From positions 1 through 64,000 of the forward strand of contig CALROG020000007.1 in assembly GCA_943369755.1 (NCBI GenBank): 64,000 bases of DNA, in the 5' to 3' direction. Shown here piece by piece: positions 59,655 to 64,000 of this stretch. The position numbers and the translations under genes were made by a program. Origin of the DNA: CALROG01 sp943369755. GTDB taxonomy: Bacteria; Pseudomonadota; Gammaproteobacteria; Burkholderiales; Burkholderiaceae_C. The first letter of the stretch is position 1, and each line of letters opens with the position of its first letter. The notes below the pieces were generated by a model that searched no databases, was not told the origin of the DNA, and was given only the letters and a program-made list of their open reading frames with translations.

Positions 59655-62201
59655 CTAGACTGCCCGTTTGGTGAATTCGGCGTTCCAAGCCCTCAGTAGC
59701 TCGATATCGGACTTCAATTCATCAGGCCCAGGCAGCTCAACGGGCGCCTCGTTAGACTGGCTGTGTTCGTAACTGGAGTACTTGGTCATCAGCTGCTCGA
59801 TGAGCGCGCAGTCTGTCGGTGTGATCTTGGCGAGGTTCTGAATCTTGCCCAAGGTATTGACCGCGCGCCGATGCCGCTGCACCACATCGGCAAGCAGGAC
59901 AAACTCAACTATTCGTTCCAGCAGGATACGGAAGTCACTGCAAATCGACTTGCCCAGTGGGTAGTAAGCATCCGTGCCGTGTTCTTCAAGTGCTTTTCGT
60001 GCCTGCGTAACCCGTTCGTCTGCCAAGACCTTCAGCGCAGGCTCTGGCTTCCTTCCATAGAGGGGCACATCCCCCGTCTCACCCGCCCCCCAGGGCTCTT
60101 GGCGAATGTGGACGCATGTCATGTCATCAGACTTCTCGTCGATCAACCCCATAAAACTCAGCCGATGGGTGAATACGATGACCTGCCGTGTTTCAGTGAG
60201 CTGAACAAGGCGGTCTATGGTGCGCTCCTCCCATGTCTGGTCGAGTGAGGATATGGGGTCATCAAAAATGAACGGTGCGTTGTTTGGTTTCTCCGTGAGG
60301 TCTGCCAAGAAGGCAGCCAAAGCGACGACCCGTCGCTCGCCATCACTCAAGACCTCGTCAAGGGTCTGCTTGCCCTTGACGCCCTTGAGTTGCACGCGGT
60401 GAAGGACCTTGCCTTTTTCAGCTTTGGTCTTGACCAACTCCACCTTAATACGCGTAGCGCCAAGGGCTTGCAACTCGCGGTTGAAGCGCAAAACATAGGC
60501 CTGGGTAATGACCTTCTCGGCCACCTCACCAGACTTCTGGGACACTGGCCTAGAGTTGGCCAATGACTTCCAGTCGTCGTATTGCTTGTATTGCTTCAGT
60601 CGCTCGATTTCGGCCCGAACGGCGAGCGATTGTTGGTTGACCCATTTCTTGGACTCCAACTCCCGCTTGGCATTTTCCAGCGCTACACGGTCAATGCCCT
60701 TAGCATCCAAGTCGTGTTGAGTGGCTTCCTTCTCTAAAACACCAGCAAAGTCCGTCAAGGACTTGACGGCATCGGCGACACCAACCACAGGCGCTGCGCT
60801 TGAAGCGCCCTCATCGCCAAGCAATGCAGCTCTGGTGTCTTGAACGCTGAGCCAAACCCCCTGTAAGTACTTTGACCAACTGTCATCCGTCGTCAGCCCC
60901 GCCGCTTCGGCTTGTGTGTTCACGAATCCCGGCGTCAACGCAATGGGCAGCTGGCTTTTTGCGTGGGTGTAGGCTGACTCCGCTTCAGTCGCCTCTGCTG
61001 CCAGTTTGCTCTGCACGAAGTTCTCGAATGCATTCAGACGTTCTTGCGCAGCTTCAGACAGCTCTTGGTGGCACAAGAGGCAGCGGGCTGCATCAGTGAC
61101 TGGAAATGGCTTGACCGGATACGCTTCTTGCGAGTATTCCCTGGCCGCTTCCCACATGGCCCGCCAAGTTGCAGTCCCGACGTGGTCTAACTCAGCGGAC
61201 TCGACTTTCGCTGCTTCCGTGGCAATCTGCCGCTTGGTTTGTGCCGCTGACCGCAATGAACGAAGGTGCTCTAGGGCCGTAAGGCTATAGGCATCAGACG
61301 CCTGTTGCAGCCCCGAGGCAACTTGCTGAACTTGGGCCTTCTTAGCCCGCTTCTGCTTAGCCAAGGCAGCGTGGTCGGCCGTCTTCAGGCGCTCAGTGGT
61401 CTGAGTCAGCGATTTTTCGTTTTCAACAGTCCATGTGAACAAGGTGCTCAAGGTGACCTCGGCCACCTCTGCCTTCAAGGATGAATAGCTCTTCCCCGCT
61501 ACTGTGGCCCCGTACTCATATGGCAGTACAGGCAGAGCTTTGACCAGTTTGCCTTGCTCATCTTGAAGTTGCGCCTTGACCAGGTCGCAGGCCAAGGCTA
61601 GGTTTTCGAACAGCGCGACGATAGGTGGGGTGTAGGCGGCCGCGTTTTCGCTACTGAGGTAACGGGCAGCTTCATCGGTATCGAAGATGTCTACCGCACG
61701 CAGCGCTTCCACAGGAGGCGCGTTGGCTACCCATTCTGTAGACATGTCTTTGCCAGCCAACTGATAAGTGAACTGGCACTGCCCCTGGATAGGCACCGCC
61801 TGAAAAACGTTTGACTTGAGCTCTGATGCGCGAGGCTTGCCAGTCACCTTTTTCAGTAAACGTACATAGCTGGACTTACCTGAACCATTGTGCCCATAGA
61901 TCACCGTCAGGTTGTTCTGGCCAAACGTCAAAGGGCGACGGGGTGCTAGGCCTTCAATTCCGGTCAACGCACTGATAGTTTTCAATCGCAAGTGCGAACC
62001 TTTTGTGCTTGCCCCTACCAAGCTGTCAAACGTTCGATGCACGGTGACTTTTTGCCCCGCCGCTGTTTTCAAGCGAGCAACAAGATCCTTTACGTCAAGT
62101 GGACTCAATGAGCCCTGCTTCAAGAGCCGCTCTGCGGCGTCTTGCAACCAGTCCGGCTGTTTGTGTAGCCATTGCCGGACATCTTCACTTGTTGATTTCA
62201 T
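59655..62201 (-). CDS. SMC/ABC-type ATPase with hook and RxxxE..H pattern (candidate anticodon nuclease)
   Basis: An 848-residue ATPase. ATG 62201 has GGAG upstream. Walker A is GHNGSGKS (residues 103-110), a CLLC motif (374-377) lies in the coiled-coil insert as a zinc hook, the ABC signature is LSDGERR (618-624), Walker B is IFDDPISSLD (645-654), and H-loop FTHR (677-680). After the ATPase the C-terminal domain has FRILLE (Arg758, Glu762) and YEHS (His813). RloC and PrrC anticodon nucleases have the same order: ABC ATPase with hook (RloC), then Arg-xxx-Glu and a downstream His. No restriction-modification genes are nearby. Function as a defence protein is inferred. Confidence 0.85.
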   Translation of the reverse strand: MKSTSEDVRQWLHKQPDWLQDAAERLLKQGSLSPLDVKDLVARLKTAAGQKVTVHRTFDSLVGASTKGSHLRLKTISALTGIEGLAPRRPLTFGQNNLTVIYGHNGSGKSSYVRLLKKVTGKPRASELKSNVFQAVPIQGQCQFTYQLAGKDMSTEWVANAPPVEALRAVDIFDTDEAARYLSSENAAAYTPPIVALFENLALACDLVKAQLQDEQGKLVKALPVLPYEYGATVAGKSYSSLKAEVAEVTLSTLFTWTVENEKSLTQTTERLKTADHAALAKQKRAKKAQVQQVASGLQQASDAYSLTALEHLRSLRSAAQTKRQIATEAAKVESAELDHVGTATWRAMWEAAREYSQEAYPVKPFPVTDAARCLLCHQELSEAAQERLNAFENFVQSKLAAEATEAESAYTHAKSQLPIALTPGFVNTQAEAAGLTTDDSWSKYLQGVWLSVQDTRAALLGDEGASSAAPVVGVADAVKSLTDFAGVLEKEATQHDLDAKGIDRVALENAKRELESKKWVNQQSLAVRAEIERLKQYKQYDDWKSLANSRPVSQKSGEVAEKVITQAYVLRFNRELQALGATRIKVELVKTKAEKGKVLHRVQLKGVKGKQTLDEVLSDGERRVVALAAFLADLTEKPNNAPFIFDDPISSLDQTWEERTIDRLVQLTETRQVIVFTHRLSFMGLIDEKSDDMTCVHIRQEPWGAGETGDVPLYGRKPEPALKVLADERVTQARKALEEHGTDAYYPLGKSICSDFRILLERIVEFVLLADVVQRHRRAVNTLGKIQNLAKITPTDCALIEQLMTKYSSYEHSQSNEAPVELPGPDELKSDIELLRAWNAEFTKRAV

Positions 62202-62242
62202 ACAAGCTCCACGCTTTGATTAACTCAATCGGAATTGATCAG

Positions 62243-62674
62243 TCAGCCCTGGAAGAATAGGCACCGCTGGTCACTCTCAGTGGACGGTGGAGTTTTGAGG
62301 TTGTTGTACCTATGTTGTTCAGGGTCACTTTGATCCAAAACCCCTTCCCCACTCACCCCAATCAACATCCGCCGTGTAGCCTTTGTCGGCGCCACATAAA
62401 ACACCCGAATCGCCTCCTGCTCGTCTTCGCCCTGCGCAGGCATATTCACCACACCGGGCGGGGCCACCACGGGGAACTCCAAGCCTTTGCTGACCTTCAT
62501 GGTCATTACTTTGATGACGTTGCTGGTGGGGTCAAAGTCGCCGGGGCTGCGGCGCATTTCTACGGGCATCTGGCGCTGGTGCAGCACCTGGGCGCACAGG
62601 TCGCGCGTGCTGCAGTCGTCGTATTTGTTGTCGGCGGTGAGCAGCTCCGCCGCAATCAGGTTGGCGGTTTGCAA
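62243..62674 (-). pseudogene. C-terminal remnant of a UvrD-type helicase
   Basis: About 143 residues of the C-terminal part of a superfamily I helicase: VMTMKVSKGLEFPVVAPPGVV is motif V-like and VFYVAPTKATRRMLIGVSGEGV is motif VI-like (with Lys in place of the usual Arg). No start codon, Walker A or upstream domain is found. The frame breaks near 62674, and DNA upstream to 62840 gives only unconnected short frames. It ends 41 bases before the ATPase start. Interpreted as a truncated relic. Confidence 0.6.
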
Positions 62675-63069
62675 TTGGGTGCTGGGTTTCCACCCGATCG
62701 GCCAGGTGGCGTTCGCCGCTGGTCATGCGTGATACGCGTGCTCCCAAGGCCGGGACAAGAGTCGCCATACCGTTACCGCTCCTGCTAGTTCGTAAGGCCA
62801 CATCATGCAGGGCTAACGGTAGCAAGACCACATTTCGCAAAAATGCTGTTAATTACTCACAAAAATAGCCTCCAGCACCCGACAACTAGGCGTGAGTAGC
62901 TATGAAAAATCGGGTGAGCGGGCCGTCATGCTTTACAGGTCTTATGGCTTGCAATGTTTACCAGCCCAGGCGCGAGTCTGCCAGCCGGAGCAAAACCCGC
63001 TTGCTATATTTTTTATAGTGGCTCCCGCATATTCCACGCGGGCTACAGCCATTTTTATATAAAACGCGG
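62675..63069. other. Gene-free stretch with relic DNA and repeat B
   Basis: About 395 bases without an intact gene. The part near 62675-62840 continues the decayed helicase remnant; 62841-63000 has no recognised feature; 63001-63085 is the second 85-bp repeat, which overlaps the end of parC. Confidence 0.6.
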
Positions 63070-63085
63070 CTATTCAACCCGCTCG
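63001..63085 (+). repeat. 85-bp direct repeat B, overlapping the 3' end of parC
   Basis: Matches 58130-58215 except for a few substitutions and an indel. Its last 16 bases are the final codons and stop of parC on the minus strand (SVERVE, stop). Copy A contains the same bases at the opposite edge of the cargo. Confidence 0.85.
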
Positions 63086-64000
63086 ACAGACGTTGGCTTG
63101 AAGCCCAAATCTGCAGCTTTTCCCTTGCGCGCCCGGGCTGCCCGGGCGTTGTTCAGGCTGCGGATTTCCAGGGTTTCGTCGCGCGGCTTGCCGCCGCGGC
63201 CAATGCCTTCAATCTTCACGCTGCGGGTGTAGGCTGCGGCTCCGGCCAGTGTGTCTTTGGCCTCCAGGTCAATCAGCATCAGGCCACGGCCACCTTTGTC
63301 CATGCGCTTGAGCTCACCAATCTCGAAGGTCAATATGCGCCCGCCCGCCGACGCACAGGCCACGTGGGTTGCCGCCAGCAGGGTTTGGCTGCCAGAGCTG
63401 CCCGCCGCGTGCGACGGCGCGCAAAGCGTCTCATCGGCGGCCAGGCTCACAAAGGCCTTGCCGGCCTTGCCGCGTGAAATCATGTTGTCCAGCGTCGCCA
63501 GAAAGCCGTAGCCCCCGGTGCCACTGAGCAGCAGGGTTGCACTGGCCGGGCCGGCAAAGTAGTGCAGCAACTGGCTGCCAGACTCCAGCTCCACCAGCGT
63601 GGTGATGGGCTGGCCGTCGCCGCGCGCGCCGGGCAGTGTGGCCACCGGCACCGAGTACACCCGGCCATTGCTGCCAAAAGCCAGCAAGGTGTCTACAGTG
63701 CGGCATTCAAAGGTACGGTACAGGCCGTCGCCAGCCTTGAAGGCAAAGCTGGCCGCATCATGCCCGTGGCCGGTGCGTGCGCGCACCCAACCCTTTTGCG
63801 AGACCACCACGGTCACCGGCTCGTCAACAATCTTCACCTCGGCCACGGCCTTCTTTTCCGCCTGGATCAGGGTGCGCCGGTCGTCGGCAAACTGCTTGGT
63901 GTCGGCCTCAATCTCTTTGACCAAAAGGCGGCGCAGCGCGGCCGGGCTGCCCAATATCTCTTCCAGTTTCTTTTGCTCGTCGCGCAGCGTGGCCAGCTCT
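63070..64000 (-). CDS. parC: DNA topoisomerase IV subunit A, C-terminal part (cut by window edge)
   Basis: The last 309 or so residues of ParC, the DNA-cleaving subunit of topoisomerase IV. The visible part starts ELATLRDEQKKLEEILGSPAALRRLLVKEIEADTKQFADDRRT, the coiled arm after the breakage domain, and continues with the beta-propeller C-terminal domain (VVVSQKGWVRARTGHGHD, GSNGRVYSVPVATLPGARGDG). The stop lies inside repeat B. The N-terminal two thirds are outside the window. Confidence 0.92.
   Translation of the reverse strand, partial: ELATLRDEQKKLEEILGSPAALRRLLVKEIEADTKQFADDRRTLIQAEKKAVAEVKIVDEPVTVVVSQKGWVRARTGHGHDAASFAFKAGDGLYRTFECRTVDTLLAFGSNGRVYSVPVATLPGARGDGQPITTLVELESGSQLLHYFAGPASATLLLSGTGGYGFLATLDNMISRGKAGKAFVSLAADETLCAPSHAAGSSGSQTLLAATHVACASAGGRILTFEIGELKRMDKGGRGLMLIDLEAKDTLAGAAAYTRSVKIEGIGRGGKPRDETLEIRSLNNARAARARKGKAADLGFKPTSVERVE

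Noticed and set aside
62532..62840. Short frame upstream of the helicase remnant as a gene
   Set aside because: Its translation is arginine-rich and shifts frame relative to the helicase remnant; it is taken as decayed DNA.

Overview
The window looks like a chromosomal segment of a GC-rich betaproteobacterium of the Comamonadaceae type (Rhodoferax, Polaromonas and relatives). This rests on the gene content (hydroxycinnamate CoA pathway, Bug-type binding protein, PA0069-type radical SAM protein, acyl-CoA dehydrogenase/ETF block) and on many copies of a small two-hairpin repeat (GCTAT..ATAGC, about 20 bases, then GGGCTnnAGCCC) that I associate with that family. No rRNA, tRNA, CRISPR array or insertion sequence was seen.

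Layout. 1-7.8 kb: a hydroxycinnamate catabolism cluster with two divergent arms (acyl-CoA synthetase fragment and amidohydrolase on one side; crotonase, feruloyl-CoA synthetase, SDR dehydrogenase, Bug receptor, tannase/feruloyl esterase and MarR regulator on the other). 8.0-13.2 kb: HxlR regulator, FKBP isomerase, RidA, and the grpE-dnaK-dnaJ chaperone set with a sigma32-like promoter. 13.2-17.4 kb: radical SAM protein, then a GbsR/MarR-like regulator with cytochrome bd oxidase cydAB. 17.5-22.1 kb: flavin oxidoreductase, acyl-CoA dehydrogenase and etfBA. 22.4-25.3 kb: a TRAP transporter. 25.3-28.4 kb: MscS channel, crotonase and histone-deacetylase-family protein. 28.4-33.5 kb: MoxR, DUF58, TgpA-like transglutaminase and lytic transglycosylase. 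33.6-37.6 kb: TPR glycosyltransferase-like protein, alpha-E protein and circularly permuted ATP-grasp protein.

37.7-47.9 kb is an accessory region. It holds a GNAT/DUF1778 toxin-antitoxin pair and a one-directional operon-like row of small envelope proteins and two large, unrecognised proteins (808-809 and 925 aa). The two share a 626-bp block with about 97% identity, have different N- and C-termini, and each is coupled by an ATGA overlap to a downstream gene. I read this as a candidate effector/immunity locus, but no toxin fold could be named.

48.0-58.1 kb: comEC, then the second arm of the transglutaminase / ATP-grasp / alpha-E peptide-modification system and a RidA protein. 58.2-62.7 kb: a second accessory cargo, bracketed by two 85-bp direct repeats next to parC. 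It contains a DUF2130 protein with a PD-(D/E)XK-like D..ExK pattern, an SMC/ABC-type ATPase with a CxxC hook and a C-terminal RxxxE..H pattern like the PrrC/RloC anticodon nucleases, and a helicase remnant. The window ends inside parC. The two accessory blocks are the best places to look for something new.
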